From Comamonadaceae bacterium PBBC1 (lineage in GTDB: Bacteria; Pseudomonadota; Gammaproteobacteria; Burkholderiales; Burkholderiaceae_C), in contig NKIP01000001.1 of assembly GCA_002256145.1 (NCBI GenBank), positions 366,735-430,734 of the forward strand: 64,000 nt of DNA, in the 5' to 3' direction. The position numbers and the translations under genes are program-made. Each line of letters starts with the position of its first letter. Position 1 is the stretch's first letter. Positions 1 to 8,973 of this stretch are shown one piece after another. The notes under the pieces are model-generated. The model was not told where the DNA came from, did not search any database, and worked only from the letters and a program-made list of their open reading frames with translations.

Positions 1-762
1 GTGTTGGTGCCCGCCGTGGTTCTGCTGGTCTGGCAGGTAGCCGGCAGCCGGCCCGACATGGCCGGCATTTTGCCCACGCCCATGCAGGTTCTGGATGGCT
101 GGCACGGCTGGATTTTTGGCTCGCCGGGCATGGGCCTGAACCCTTACCTGGGTTCATGGGTGGCCAACGTCCAGTATTCGGCCATGCGTGTGGCGCAGGG
201 CTTTGTTCTGGCGGCCCTGATTGGCGTGCCTTTGGGCTTGCTGATTGGCTGGAGCCGAACGGTTCAGCAACTGTTTGACCCGCTCATCCAAAGTTTGCGA
301 CCGATCCCGATCACCGCTTGGCTGCCGTTTTCGATTGCCTTGTTCGGCATCCGTGACATGGGGGCGATCTTCCTGATTTTTCTGGGTGGCTTTTACGCGA
401 TTGTGGTCAATACCACGCAAGGCGCACGCGATGTCGAGCGCAACTTGGTGCGGGCTGCGCTCATGATGGGCGCCAGCCGCAAGCAACTGCTGTATCGGGT
501 GGTGTTGCCCTCGGCCATGCCCTCCATTTTCACCGGCTTGCGCATTGGCCTGGGCATTTCGTGGACGGCAGTGATCGTCTCCGAAATGGTGGCGGTCAAG
601 TCGGGGCTGGGCTATGTGCTGTGGGACGCCTATTACGTGGGGCGCATGGACATCGTGCTGGCCGACATGGTGTCGATTGGCATCATGGGTTACCTGAGCG
701 ACCGGCTGATCGTTTTCATTGAAAGCAAGGTTTTGGTCTGGCGCATGCTGCAAAGCCATTGA
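1..762 (+). CDS. ABC transporter permease, NitT/TauT (SsuC/TauC) type, 5' end cut by window
   Basis: Inner-membrane permease of a nitrate/sulfonate/taurine-type ABC importer. The 253 readable residues hold several hydrophobic segments and the cytoplasmic coupling loop of this family (about residues 148-176, with the conserved G of MGASRKQ). Another GTG could exist upstream, so the protein is probably incomplete at its N-terminus: the window begins at a GTG codon. The ATPase gene starts 8 bp after the stop codon, so the two are co-transcribed. No substrate-binding protein is visible; it may lie upstream. The substrate cannot be told from the sequence; the enzymes downstream suggest a small organic acid or N-containing compound (inference). 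Confidence 0.9.
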   Translation: MLVPAVVLLVWQVAGSRPDMAGILPTPMQVLDGWHGWIFGSPGMGLNPYLGSWVANVQYSAMRVAQGFVLAALIGVPLGLLIGWSRTVQQLFDPLIQSLRPIPITAWLPFSIALFGIRDMGAIFLIFLGGFYAIVVNTTQGARDVERNLVRAALMMGASRKQLLYRVVLPSAMPSIFTGLRIGLGISWTAVIVSEMVAVKSGLGYVLWDAYYVGRMDIVLADMVSIGIMGYLSDRLIVFIESKVLVWRMLQSH

Positions 763-769
763 AACAACT

Positions 770-1519
770 ATGTCCCACATTTCCATCGACAAGCTCTACA
801 AGACCTACCCGGGTGCCACACCCGTCAAGGCGCTGGAAGACATCAACCTGCAAGTGGCTCCGGGTGAGTTGGTGGCTTTGCTCGGTCCTTCGGGCTGCGG
901 CAAATCCACCTTGCTCAACCTGATCGCCGGATTCGAGCAACCCAGCCAAGGCCAGCTTTTGGTCGACGGCCAAGGCGTGCGTGCACCCGGCCCCGATCGG
1001 GGCGTGGTCTTTCAGGAAGCCGCTTTGTTCCCGTGGCTCACCGTTTGGGAAAACGTGATCTTCGGCCCCAAAGTACAGGGCATGGCCCGCAGCGAATACG
1101 AAGACCGCGCCCATGAAATGATCAAGATCGTGGGCCTGAGCGACTTCAAGAACCACTTGCCCGTGCAGTTGTCAGGCGGCATGCGCCAACGTGTGGGCAT
1201 TGCCCGCATCTTGACGCTGGGCTCACGCGTACTGCTCATGGATGAGCCCTTTGGTGCGCTGGACGCACAAACCCGCCTGACCATGCAAGAGCTGCTGCTC
1301 ACGGTGTGGCAAAAGCTCAAGCCCACCATCATCTTTGTCACACACGACATCGACGAAGCGATCTTTTTGGCCAGCACGATTTACGTGATGTCGGCCCGCC
1401 CGGGCCGCATCCAGACCAAGATCACCGTGCCGCTGGCGCGTCCACGCACTGTGGCCGACACGGCCAGCGAGACCTTTGCCGCACTCAAACTCGACATCCT
1501 CAACCTCATTCGACACTGA
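770..1519 (+). CDS. ABC transporter ATP-binding protein, SsuB/TauB type
   Basis: Cytoplasmic ATPase partner of the preceding permease, 249 aa. Walker A GPSGCGKST is at residues 39-47, the signature LSGGMRQRV at about 133-141, and Walker B with LLMDEPFGALD at about 152-163, followed by the H-loop VTHDIDEA. The length is typical of the family. I chose ATG 770 because the reading frame upstream of it overlaps the permease and gives no family-like residues, whereas MSHISIDKLYKTY is a normal start. The next gene begins immediately after its stop codon. Confidence 0.95.
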   Translation: MSHISIDKLYKTYPGATPVKALEDINLQVAPGELVALLGPSGCGKSTLLNLIAGFEQPSQGQLLVDGQGVRAPGPDRGVVFQEAALFPWLTVWENVIFGPKVQGMARSEYEDRAHEMIKIVGLSDFKNHLPVQLSGGMRQRVGIARILTLGSRVLLMDEPFGALDAQTRLTMQELLLTVWQKLKPTIIFVTHDIDEAIFLASTIYVMSARPGRIQTKITVPLARPRTVADTASETFAALKLDILNLIRH

Positions 1520-1520
1520 C

Positions 1521-2405
1521 ATGGCCAACCCCCGCATTCCCTACCGCTTCTCCAACGATGGCCCGGCCCTCAAGGCCGCGCCTGAGGGAGCCATCATGGT
1601 GCACTTGGTGGTGAACGTGGAGCATTGGCAGTTCGAGTCGAGCATGCCGCGCACCATCATCACACCGCCGCACGGCAAAGAGACGGTGCCCGATGTGCCC
1701 AACTTCAGTTGGGCCGACTACGGCATGCGGGCGGGTCTGCCGCGCTTGCTGCGGGCCATCCAAGAGCGGGGCTTGCCCGCCTCCACCAGCTTCAACGCCG
1801 GGGTCATCAACGCTTACCCTCACGCAGCGCAAGCCATGCACGAAGCAGGCTGGGAGTTCATTGGCCACGGGGTGCACCAAAAAAGTCTGAACCACAACCA
1901 GGGCGAGTCCGAAGAATCGTTGATCGCCATGAGCCTGGACATGATCGAGCGCTTCACGGGCCAGCGCCCCCGAGGCTGGCTCAGCCCCGGTCTGCGTGAA
2001 ACACACGACACCCCCGAGTTGCTGAAAAAGCAGGGCGTGGACTATGTGTTTGACTGGGTGGTGGACGATGTGCCCAGTTGGATGCAAACACGCAATGGCC
2101 CCTTGCTGGCCATGCCCTACAACCTGGAAATCAACGACTCGATTGTTTACGCCATCGAGAAACACACCAGCGACGAGATGTACGAGCGCTTGGCTCGCAC
2201 GCTGGCCTTGTTCGAACGCGAGGCCGCCACGCACCCCCGCGTGTTGGCCATCGGCCTGCACCCGCACCTGATTGGCGTGCCCCACCGCTTTGCCAGCTTT
2301 GAGCGCATGCTGGACTTGCTGATGAAGTCACCTCAGGTGTGCTTCAAGACCGGCGGGCAGATTGCCGACTGGTACACCACCCAAGTGCCTGCACCCAACG
2401 CCTGA
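1521..2405 (+). CDS. polysaccharide deacetylase family protein (PuuE/allantoinase-like)
   Basis: 294-aa NodB-fold hydrolase of the subgroup annotated as polysaccharide deacetylase or cofactor-independent allantoinase (PuuE). Visible family features are the DYGMRAGLPRLL segment (about residues 67-78), the GHGVHQ segment with two metal-type histidines (about 116-121), the P-R-G-W-L-S-P-G stretch, and the C-terminal L-H-P-H. It starts one base after the ABC ATPase stop codon (ATG 1521), so it belongs to the same operon. Members of this group often act on amide or imide bonds in ring compounds rather than on polysaccharide. The true substrate is unknown. Confidence 0.8.
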   Translation: MANPRIPYRFSNDGPALKAAPEGAIMVHLVVNVEHWQFESSMPRTIITPPHGKETVPDVPNFSWADYGMRAGLPRLLRAIQERGLPASTSFNAGVINAYPHAAQAMHEAGWEFIGHGVHQKSLNHNQGESEESLIAMSLDMIERFTGQRPRGWLSPGLRETHDTPELLKKQGVDYVFDWVVDDVPSWMQTRNGPLLAMPYNLEINDSIVYAIEKHTSDEMYERLARTLALFEREAATHPRVLAIGLHPHLIGVPHRFASFERMLDLLMKSPQVCFKTGGQIADWYTTQVPAPNA

Positions 2406-2488
2406 TGGGAATGCGCAACCCTCTGGCGCTGTCTTGATTTTGAAACCCGGGCAAGTCCATTGACTTGCCCCCTTTGCAGGCCTTTTGC

Positions 2489-3265
2489 ATGAACCTCGAA
2501 CTCGACCAAAAACAAGTCATCGTCACCGGTGGCTCCAAAGGCATCGGTCTGGCCATTGCGCTGAACTTTGCCCGCGAAGGTGCGAAGCCCGTGCTGGTGT
2601 CGCGCCAGCGCAGCAACCTGGATGCCGCTCTGGCCGCTTTCGCCCAAGAGGGTTTGCCCGCGCCCGAGATCGCGGAAATCGATTTGTCACAACCCGGCTC
2701 GGACCGCGCCTTGTTCAACTTGTTTCCAGCTGCAGACATCCTGATCAACAACGCCGGCGCGATTCCGGGCGGCAGCATCCACGACATCCCTGAAGACACC
2801 TGGCGTGCGTCATGGGAACTCAAGCTGTTCAGCTACATCAACCTCACGCGGCTGTATCTGGGGGCCATGGAGTCACGCGGAAGTGGTGTGATTTGCAACA
2901 TCATCGGCATGGCCGGGGCGGCACCGCGCTACGAATACATCTGCGGCTCGGCGGCCAATGGCGCTTTGATCTCGTTCACCCAGGGCATTGGCGCGGGCAG
3001 CGTGCGCAAGGGCGTGCGGGTGTTTGGCATCAACCCTTCCCCCACCCGCAGCGACCGCATCGAAGGCGTGCTCAAGCAGCAAGCGGCCAGCAAACTGGGC
3101 GACGCCTCGCGCTGGTTGGAGATGACCCAAAAGTTGCCCTTTGGCCGATTGGCCGAACCCGATGAAATAGCCCGATTGGCGGTGCTGTGTGCCTCACCGG
3201 TTTGCGGCTACCTGAGCGGCACGGTGCTGCATGTCGATGGTGGGCAGCAGTACGCGCCCAATTGA
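2489..3265 (+). CDS. SDR family oxidoreductase with atypical active site
   Basis: 258-aa short-chain dehydrogenase/reductase. The nucleotide-binding TGGSKGIG motif (about residues 13-20) and NNAGA (about 88-92) are present and the length is normal. The catalytic YxxxK is not: the matching stretch is YICGSAAN, so the lysine position is serine, and the usual serine upstream reads NIIG. I recall a similar YIAGSAGN-type stretch in other Burkholderiales SDRs, so this may be a real subfamily rather than a broken gene. ATG 2489 is chosen over an upstream start because MNLELDQKQVIVTGG is a normal SDR N-terminus. It lies in the catabolic operon, 83 bp after the deacetylase. Confidence 0.88.
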   Translation: MNLELDQKQVIVTGGSKGIGLAIALNFAREGAKPVLVSRQRSNLDAALAAFAQEGLPAPEIAEIDLSQPGSDRALFNLFPAADILINNAGAIPGGSIHDIPEDTWRASWELKLFSYINLTRLYLGAMESRGSGVICNIIGMAGAAPRYEYICGSAANGALISFTQGIGAGSVRKGVRVFGINPSPTRSDRIEGVLKQQAASKLGDASRWLEMTQKLPFGRLAEPDEIARLAVLCASPVCGYLSGTVLHVDGGQQYAPN

Positions 3266-3294
3266 CCCCCCAAACGGCGCCCCAGCAAAACCCC

Positions 3295-4101
3295 ATGACC
3301 ATGGACCTCTCAGCCCCCCACGACACCTTGTTGTTGCAACGCCCTGCAGAGGGCGTGCTGCAAGTGAGCCTGAACCGCCCCGATGTGGGCAACGCCATCA
3401 ACACCCGCATGGGCCAGGAATTGCTGGACCTTTGGTTGCAACTGAGCAGCGATGCGCAAGGGGTGCGCTGCGTGGTGCTGACCGGTGCAGGGTCCCGCAT
3501 TTTTTGCGCTGGCGGCGACCTGAAAGAGCGCAAAGGCATGACGCGTGCGCAATGGACGCAGCAACACGAGGTGTTTGAACGCATGTCTTGGGCCTTGGTG
3601 GATTTGCCTTTGCCTGTGATAGCAGCCATCAATGGTCATGCCTACGGCGGGGGTCTGGAAATGGCCTTGTGCTGCGACTTCATGTACGCCAGCGACAACG
3701 CCCGCTTTGCCTTGCCCGAGGTGACCCTGGGCATCATGCCCGGCATGGGGGGCACACAAAACCTGCCCCGCGCCATCGGTGAACGCCGTGCCAAAGAACT
3801 GATGCTGACCGGGCAGGCCTTTACTGCCGAGCAAGCACTGGAGTGGGGTTTGGTCAATCAAACCCTGCCCGCCGATCAAGTGCTTGACGAAGCCCTGCGC
3901 ACGGCACAGACCCTGTCCCGCAACGCCCCTTTGTCCGTTCGCCAAGTCAAAAAGTCCATCCGCTATGGTGGGCAAATGGAACTGCGCACGGCTTATCGGT
4001 TTGAGGTGGAGGCCTACAACCAGTTGGTGGACACCGAAGACCGGCACGAGGGTGTGCTGGCCTTCAACGAAAAAAGACCTCCTGTTTTCAAGGGCCGCTG
4101 A
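3295..4101 (+). CDS. enoyl-CoA hydratase/isomerase family protein
   Basis: 268-aa crotonase-fold enzyme. The oxyanion-hole segments AGGDLKER (about residues 69-76) and YGGGLEMALCCD (about 115-126) and the second catalytic-type glutamate in ALPEVTLGIMPGMGG (about 138-152) are all present, which favours a true hydratase. The start is ATG 3295; ATG 3301 two codons on is also possible. The stop codon overlaps the ATG of the MmgE/PrpD gene by one base, showing coupling. Probable role: hydration of an enoyl-CoA intermediate in the pathway served by this operon. The substrate is not known. Confidence 0.93.
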   Translation: MTMDLSAPHDTLLLQRPAEGVLQVSLNRPDVGNAINTRMGQELLDLWLQLSSDAQGVRCVVLTGAGSRIFCAGGDLKERKGMTRAQWTQQHEVFERMSWALVDLPLPVIAAINGHAYGGGLEMALCCDFMYASDNARFALPEVTLGIMPGMGGTQNLPRAIGERRAKELMLTGQAFTAEQALEWGLVNQTLPADQVLDEALRTAQTLSRNAPLSVRQVKKSIRYGGQMELRTAYRFEVEAYNQLVDTEDRHEGVLAFNEKRPPVFKGR

Positions 4102-5507
4102 TGGGCAGCCCCAGCCCCACGCCTTGGAGCGCATGGCTGGTGCAAGCCTTGCGCAAACCCGTGGGCGAGCACGACCGGCAACGCGCTGCCTTGCACCTGA
4201 TCGACTGGATGGGCTGCGCGCATTTGGGGCAAAGCACCGAACTGGGTGGGGTGCTGCAGCGGTGGGCCGACAAGCAAGCGTGCGGCCCCATTTGGGTTTG
4301 TGGCCACCGTGGCTTGATGGCCGCCGAGGCGGCCCGCTGGAACGGCACTTTGGGCAGCTGCCACGAAATGGACGATGTGCACCGCGAAGCCGTGGTGCAC
4401 CCGGGCGACACGGTCGTGCCTGCCGTGTTGGCCATGGCACAACGTGAAAACGCCAGTCCACAGGCCCTGCTTGATGCGCTGGTGGTGGGCTATGAAGCTG
4501 GCATTTTGCTGGGCCTGCTCAGTGGCCCCAGCCATTACGCGCACTGGTACAGCACCGCCACAACCGGTGTGTTTGCCAGCGCCATGGCCTGCGCCCGCTT
4601 GCTGGGCCTGGACGCCACGACCACACAACACGCTTTGGCCCTAGCGGGCATGCAATCGGCCGGTGTCTGGCAGTGCCGCCTGGAGCCGGGCTTGGCCAAA
4701 CAAATGGCCACCGGGCACAGCGCACAAGCCAGTTTGGTGGCGGCCGACATGGCGGCGGCGGGCATGACCGGTCCTTTGTCCATTTTGGAAGGTCCTTTGG
4801 GTTGGCTGCAGGCCACGGGCGGGCCACTGGACGCCGGGCGTGCCGCGTCTTTGCTGCAAGGGGCACACAAAGCGCCTTGGCGTTTGCACGAGGTCAGCTT
4901 CAAGCCCTGGCCCGCTTGTCGGCATGTTCACCCGGCCATCGAATGCGCCCTGAAGCTGCACGCACAAGGTCTTTCGGCTGAACGCATCGAACATTTGCAC
5001 CTCGAAACCTATGCCGTGGCCTTGTCGTTTGCGGACCAAGCTGCGCCCCAAACGCCTTTACAAGGCAAATTCAGCCTCCAGCATGGCGTGGCCTGGGCCT
5101 TGTGCCATGGCGGTTTTGGTTTGGAAGCGACACAAGCCCATGCCCTGAGCGAGCCCACCTGCACCCGCTTGCGCGAACGTGTGGAACTGAGTTGCGGCGC
5201 AGAGCAAAACCAGGCTTACCCGCAGAGGTTTGGTGCCAAGCTGCACGCTCGCTTGACCGACGGTCAAATCTGGGTGAGCGAAGTCAGCAGCGTGCTGGGT
5301 GACCCCGAAAACCCCTTGCGCCCGGAGCAGGTCACCGACAAAGCCCGCACCTTGCTGTTGGCCAGTGGATGGTGCTCCGATACGGCCCAAGCCTTGGTGG
5401 ATCAAGTTTGGGCATTGCCCCAAAGCAGCTCAATGGATGCGCTGTGGGCCTTTTTGCAGATCCGCTCAACCAGCCGTTCAAAGCGAATGCACATGCGGGT
5501 TTTTTGA
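4101..5507 (+). CDS. MmgE/PrpD family protein
   Basis: 468-aa member of the MmgE/PrpD family, which includes 2-methylcitrate dehydratase and several uncharacterised decarboxylases/isomerases. The family-typical GSCHEMDD-like stretch (about residues 91-98), the HPGDTVVPA segment (about 102-110) and the F-K-P-W-P-A-C-R-H-V-H-P segment (about 266-277) are visible. No prpB or prpC lies nearby, so a methylcitrate role is unlikely. It is the last gene of the plus-strand operon; it ends 9 bp from the end of the convergent amidase, with no clear terminator between them. Confidence 0.88.
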   Translation: MGSPSPTPWSAWLVQALRKPVGEHDRQRAALHLIDWMGCAHLGQSTELGGVLQRWADKQACGPIWVCGHRGLMAAEAARWNGTLGSCHEMDDVHREAVVHPGDTVVPAVLAMAQRENASPQALLDALVVGYEAGILLGLLSGPSHYAHWYSTATTGVFASAMACARLLGLDATTTQHALALAGMQSAGVWQCRLEPGLAKQMATGHSAQASLVAADMAAAGMTGPLSILEGPLGWLQATGGPLDAGRAASLLQGAHKAPWRLHEVSFKPWPACRHVHPAIECALKLHAQGLSAERIEHLHLETYAVALSFADQAAPQTPLQGKFSLQHGVAWALCHGGFGLEATQAHALSEPTCTRLRERVELSCGAEQNQAYPQRFGAKLHARLTDGQIWVSEVSSVLGDPENPLRPEQVTDKARTLLLASGWCSDTAQALVDQVWALPQSSSMDALWAFLQIRSTSRSKRMHMRVF

Positions 5508-5516
5508 CGCGATTTT

Positions 5517-6845
5517 TCAGGCCCAAAAACTGTCCATGGCGCAAGCCAGCGACAACAACTTTTCGTCTTGGCCCGGAGCGGCCAGCCATTGGCATGACAC
5601 AGGCAAGCCGTCTGTCGGGCAAGGAAAGGACAAGGCGGGAGCCCCCAGGATGTTGGCCAGGCACGCCCAGTCGGCTTGGCTGGCAGGTGCGGCTTCGGTG
5701 TGGGCAAAGCTGGTGTGCGGTGTGGTGGGCAACAACAATACATCCACATCAGCAAACAAATCACTGGCCTGCGCCCGCATGTCCAAAATTGCAGCCCGAC
5801 TGGTGGCCCGTTTTTCAGGGCTCAGTCGGGCACCGTAGTTGAGCATTTTTTGCAAACCCGGGCTCAAGCCGGTCAGCTCAGGACCCAATGCATCCATCCA
5901 GTACTCGGCCCCTTCCCACTCGCTCATCAACAAGGCGTGCAAGCGGCTGGCAGCGGGCACCCAATCGGGCCACTGCAGCGTGCGCACTTGCGCCCCCCGG
6001 GCTTGCAAACGCGCTTGTGTGTTCTGCCACGCCTGATGGACAGCTGCGTCCATTTCGACTTCTGAGGCTTGCGGCAAGATGCCCACGCGCAAGCCCTGCC
6101 AAATGTTGGTGCTTGTCTCGGGTGCCCGGCTCAGCCCCAACAGGCAAGCGGCCGCCTCGGCCAAGTCACGCCCGGTTCTGGCCAGTGGACCGGCCACATC
6201 GAGTGTGGGGCTCAAAGGCACGATGCCTTGCATGTTCAGGCGCTGACGCGTGGGAATCAAGCCCAACACACCACAATAAGCGGCGGGAATGCGCACCGAG
6301 CCCATGGTGTCGGTGCCCATGGCCAGTGGGCACAAATGATCGGCCACAGCGGCTGCAGAGCCCCCACTGGAGCCGCCCGGTGTGTAGCCCTCACGCTGGG
6401 GGTTGATGCAACGGCCATACACGGGGTTGTCGGTGGTGGCCCCCAAAGCGGCTTCGTGCATGTTGAGCTTGCCCAACAAGACCATGCCCGCATCGCGCAA
6501 CTTGACGTAGACCGGCGCATCTTGCTGCGGCCAGCGCTGTGCATAGGCGGCCGTGCCTGCCGTGCAGGGCATGCCGACCACATCGATGTTGTCTTTCAAG
6601 GCCAAAGGCACCCCGTCGAGTGGCCCCAGCGGCTGGCCCTTGGCCCAACGCTGGGCACTGGCTTGGGCTTGTTGCAAAGCCAGCTCGGTGCACACATGGA
6701 CAAAGGCATGCAGCCTCGGGTTGCGCTGCGCGATGCGTGCCAAATGTGCTTGCATCACCGCCACCGGGTCGGTCTGGCCCAAGGCATAGGCTTGGTGCAG
6801 GTCTGTAGCGCTCAAAAGGGTCAGGTCGGTGTGCATGGTGTTCAC
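5517..6845 (-). CDS. amidase (amidase-signature family)
   Basis: 442-aa amidase-signature hydrolase. The Ser-cis-Ser-Lys catalytic set is present: lysine in PLALKDNIDV (about residue 83) and the serines in GGSSGGSAAAV (about 157-167). Cytoplasmic, no signal peptide. The reading frame starts with GTG 6845; ATG 6836 three codons later is an equal choice. The gene begins 3 bp after the DMT transporter stop codon, so the two form one minus-strand unit. It faces the catabolic operon and may act on a related amide, but this is inference only. Confidence 0.9.
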   Translation of the reverse strand: MNTMHTDLTLLSATDLHQAYALGQTDPVAVMQAHLARIAQRNPRLHAFVHVCTELALQQAQASAQRWAKGQPLGPLDGVPLALKDNIDVVGMPCTAGTAAYAQRWPQQDAPVYVKLRDAGMVLLGKLNMHEAALGATTDNPVYGRCINPQREGYTPGGSSGGSAAAVADHLCPLAMGTDTMGSVRIPAAYCGVLGLIPTRQRLNMQGIVPLSPTLDVAGPLARTGRDLAEAAACLLGLSRAPETSTNIWQGLRVGILPQASEVEMDAAVHQAWQNTQARLQARGAQVRTLQWPDWVPAASRLHALLMSEWEGAEYWMDALGPELTGLSPGLQKMLNYGARLSPEKRATSRAAILDMRAQASDLFADVDVLLLPTTPHTSFAHTEAAPASQADWACLANILGAPALSFPCPTDGLPVSCQWLAAPGQDEKLLSLACAMDSFWA

Positions 6846-6848
6846 GAC

Positions 6849-7742
6849 TCAAGGCTGGGGCGTGCGGCTGGGCCACAACACAGAGGCGATGGCCACCACA
6901 ATCAACACAATGGCCGCCCAGTCCTGCCAGTGCAAGACCTCGTTTAAAAAATAAGCCCCGCTGAAAACCCCCAGCACCGGGATGAACATCACACTCAGTG
7001 TGGAGGCCAAGGGCGGCAAGTTTCTGGCCAATGACAACCATGCAGCTTGGGCAAACACAAACACCCCAAACGCGTTGTAAACCACCGATGCCCAGGTCAC
7101 GGCCGGGGGCGGTCCCCAGTCGTCACGCTCAAACACAAAGGCCAAACAACTCATCAGCAAAGTACTCATGCAGGTCATCCAGAACACGATGGTCAGAGTT
7201 GGCACCTGGATGCGGGTGTGCCGAATTTGTTGCGTGCCCAAGCCCCAAAAAGCTGCGGCCACCAGCCCCAGCGCCACACCCAGCGGTTTGCCCGCGATGG
7301 TGCTGAACTCATGCCACAGCAAGAGGACCACCCCCAGCAAGGCCGCGGCCAGCCCCAACCAACCGCGCCACTTGAGCACCGCGCCGTAGGCCGCCACACC
7401 AAACAGGGCCGAGAAAATCGGCATGGTGTAGCCCAAGATGGCCGCCCGCCCACTCGACAGATTTTGCACCGCCAAAATGATCAACACATGCCAGATCAGC
7501 ATGTTGGTCGCAGCCAAAATGAACAGCTCTCGCCAGTCAGATTGCGGGATCTTGAAGGGAATTTTTTTGACGTAGAGCACCAGCGCCAAAAACGGCAAGC
7601 CCATCCACATGCTCAAACTGCGAAACGAGAGCGGTGGAAAATAGCTCACCCCCAGCTTGAGCATGGGCCAGTTGAAGCCCCAGACCAGCGTCAAAGTGAC
7701 GAGCAATGTGATTTGTTGTCGGCTGAGGGTCATGCAGGTCAT
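6849..7742 (-). CDS. DMT superfamily (EamA) transporter
   Basis: About 297 aa, almost wholly hydrophobic, with ten predicted membrane segments arranged as two EamA repeats; a family of metabolite exporters or importers in the inner membrane. ATG 7742 is chosen because an AGAGG lies about 12 bp upstream; ATG 7733 (MTLSRQQITLL) and an in-frame GTG at 7775 are alternatives. It is followed after 3 bp by the amidase. The substrate cannot be told; co-transcription with the amidase suggests export or uptake linked to an amide (inference). Confidence 0.88.
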   Translation of the reverse strand: MTCMTLSRQQITLLVTLTLVWGFNWPMLKLGVSYFPPLSFRSLSMWMGLPFLALVLYVKKIPFKIPQSDWRELFILAATNMLIWHVLIILAVQNLSSGRAAILGYTMPIFSALFGVAAYGAVLKWRGWLGLAAALLGVVLLLWHEFSTIAGKPLGVALGLVAAAFWGLGTQQIRHTRIQVPTLTIVFWMTCMSTLLMSCLAFVFERDDWGPPPAVTWASVVYNAFGVFVFAQAAWLSLARNLPPLASTLSVMFIPVLGVFSGAYFLNEVLHWQDWAAIVLIVVAIASVLWPSRTPQP

Positions 7743-7885
7743 GTTATCGCAAGGCCTCTTTGCCCCCTGATTCACCCGTGACAGGGGCCATGGCGTGCCT
7801 TGGTGGTGCGCGTGCCATCGCCCACGGGGTGGGCGCCTACAAAATCAAAATACACACATGGCCGACACAACCATGGGCCAGAGTC

Positions 7886-8809
7886 TTACCAAGCGGGCTG
7901 CAAAGCGGCAAAACCTTTGGGCGCTTGACTGGCTCTGTCAAACGTCACGATCTCATAGGCGTCGGGTTGGGCCAGCAGTGCTCGCAGGAGCTGGTTGTTC
8001 ATGGCGTGGCCCGAGCGAAAGGCACTGTAGGCGGCCAGCAGGGGTTTGCCCACGATGTACAGGTCGCCCATGGCGTCGAGGATTTTGTGCTTCACAAACT
8101 CGTCGTCGTAGCGCAGGCCATCGGCGTTCAGCACCTTGTAGTCGTCCATGACGATGGCGTTGTCCAGTCCTCCGCCCAGCGCCAGTCCATTGGCACGCAT
8201 CATTTCCACGTCTTTGGTAAAGCCAAAGGTGCGGGCCCGGGCAATGTCACGCGAATACACCCCCTCGGACATGTCGAACACCACCTGCTGCCCGGTCGAG
8301 TCGACAGCAGGGTGGCGAAAATCGATTTCAAAACTGAGTTTGTAGCCGTGAAAGGGTTCGAGTTTGGCCCACTTGATGTTGTTGCCCTCACCTTCGCTGA
8401 CCTGCACGGTTTTGAGCACGCGCAAAAAGCGCTTGGGTGCGTTTTGCTCGACGATGCCTGCGCTTTGCAGCAAAAACACAAACGACGAGGCCGAGCCGTC
8501 CAAAATGGGCACCTCTTCGGCGGTGATGTCGACATACAGGTTGTCAATGCCCAAGCCTGCGCAGGCCGACATGAGGTGCTCCACCGTGAACACCTTGGCT
8601 TGCCCGACCGAGATGGTGGAGGCCAGACGGGTGTCGGTCACCGACTCGGCACGCACGGGAATGTCCACCGGCTCAGGCAAGTCCACACGCCTGAACACGA
8701 TGCCGGTGTCGGGTGCGGCTGGCCGCAGTGTCAATTCGACACGTTGGCCACTGTGCAAACCCACGCCAACGGCCTGGGTGAGGGTTTTGAGGGTGCGTTG
8801 AGCAAGCAT
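7886..8809 (-). CDS. lpxC: UDP-3-O-acyl-N-acetylglucosamine deacetylase LpxC
   Basis: Zinc amidase that carries out the committed step of lipid A synthesis, 307 aa. The zinc ligands are visible in the family motifs: His in TVEHLMSA (about residue 80), and His and Asp in [11 protein letters not shown] (about 239-249). The later FRSGHAMN carries the catalytic-type His. ATG 8809 gives the normal N-terminus [10 protein letters not shown]. It is the last gene of the dcw cluster and follows ftsZ by 164 bp. That gap holds an ACGGT/ACCGT inverted repeat near 8920-8935 without a clear T-tract, so lpxC may be read both from ftsZ and from its own promoter. Confidence 0.98.
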   Translation of the reverse strand: MLAQRTLKTLTQAVGVGLHSGQRVELTLRPAAPDTGIVFRRVDLPEPVDIPVRAESVTDTRLASTISVGQAKVFTVEHLMSACAGLGIDNLYVDITAEEVPILDGSASSFVFLLQSAGIVEQNAPKRFLRVLKTVQVSEGEGNNIKWAKLEPFHGYKLSFEIDFRHPAVDSTGQQVVFDMSEGVYSRDIARARTFGFTKDVEMMRANGLALGGGLDNAIVMDDYKVLNADGLRYDDEFVKHKILDAMGDLYIVGKPLLAAYSAFRSGHAMNNQLLRALLAQPDAYEIVTFDRASQAPKGFAALQPAW

Positions 8810-8973
8810 GAAAGCATTTTAATTCGCAGGCATGGGCCTCGTGCTGACAGGAATTGCCAAGTGATGCTTTGGATGACGATTCTTGATGGCCTGTTTTTTC
8901 AAGCCTAGAAATAGTACCAAACGGTCATCACCGTCTGGCACTGTGGCTTGCACTGAAAAGCGTTCTTTAGAAC

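Noticed and set aside
7760..8908. 382-codon open frame on the plus strand
   Set aside because: Antisense to lpxC.
8810..8973. terminator between ftsZ and lpxC
   Set aside because: The ACGGT/ACCGT inverted repeat is short and has no T-tract on the minus strand.
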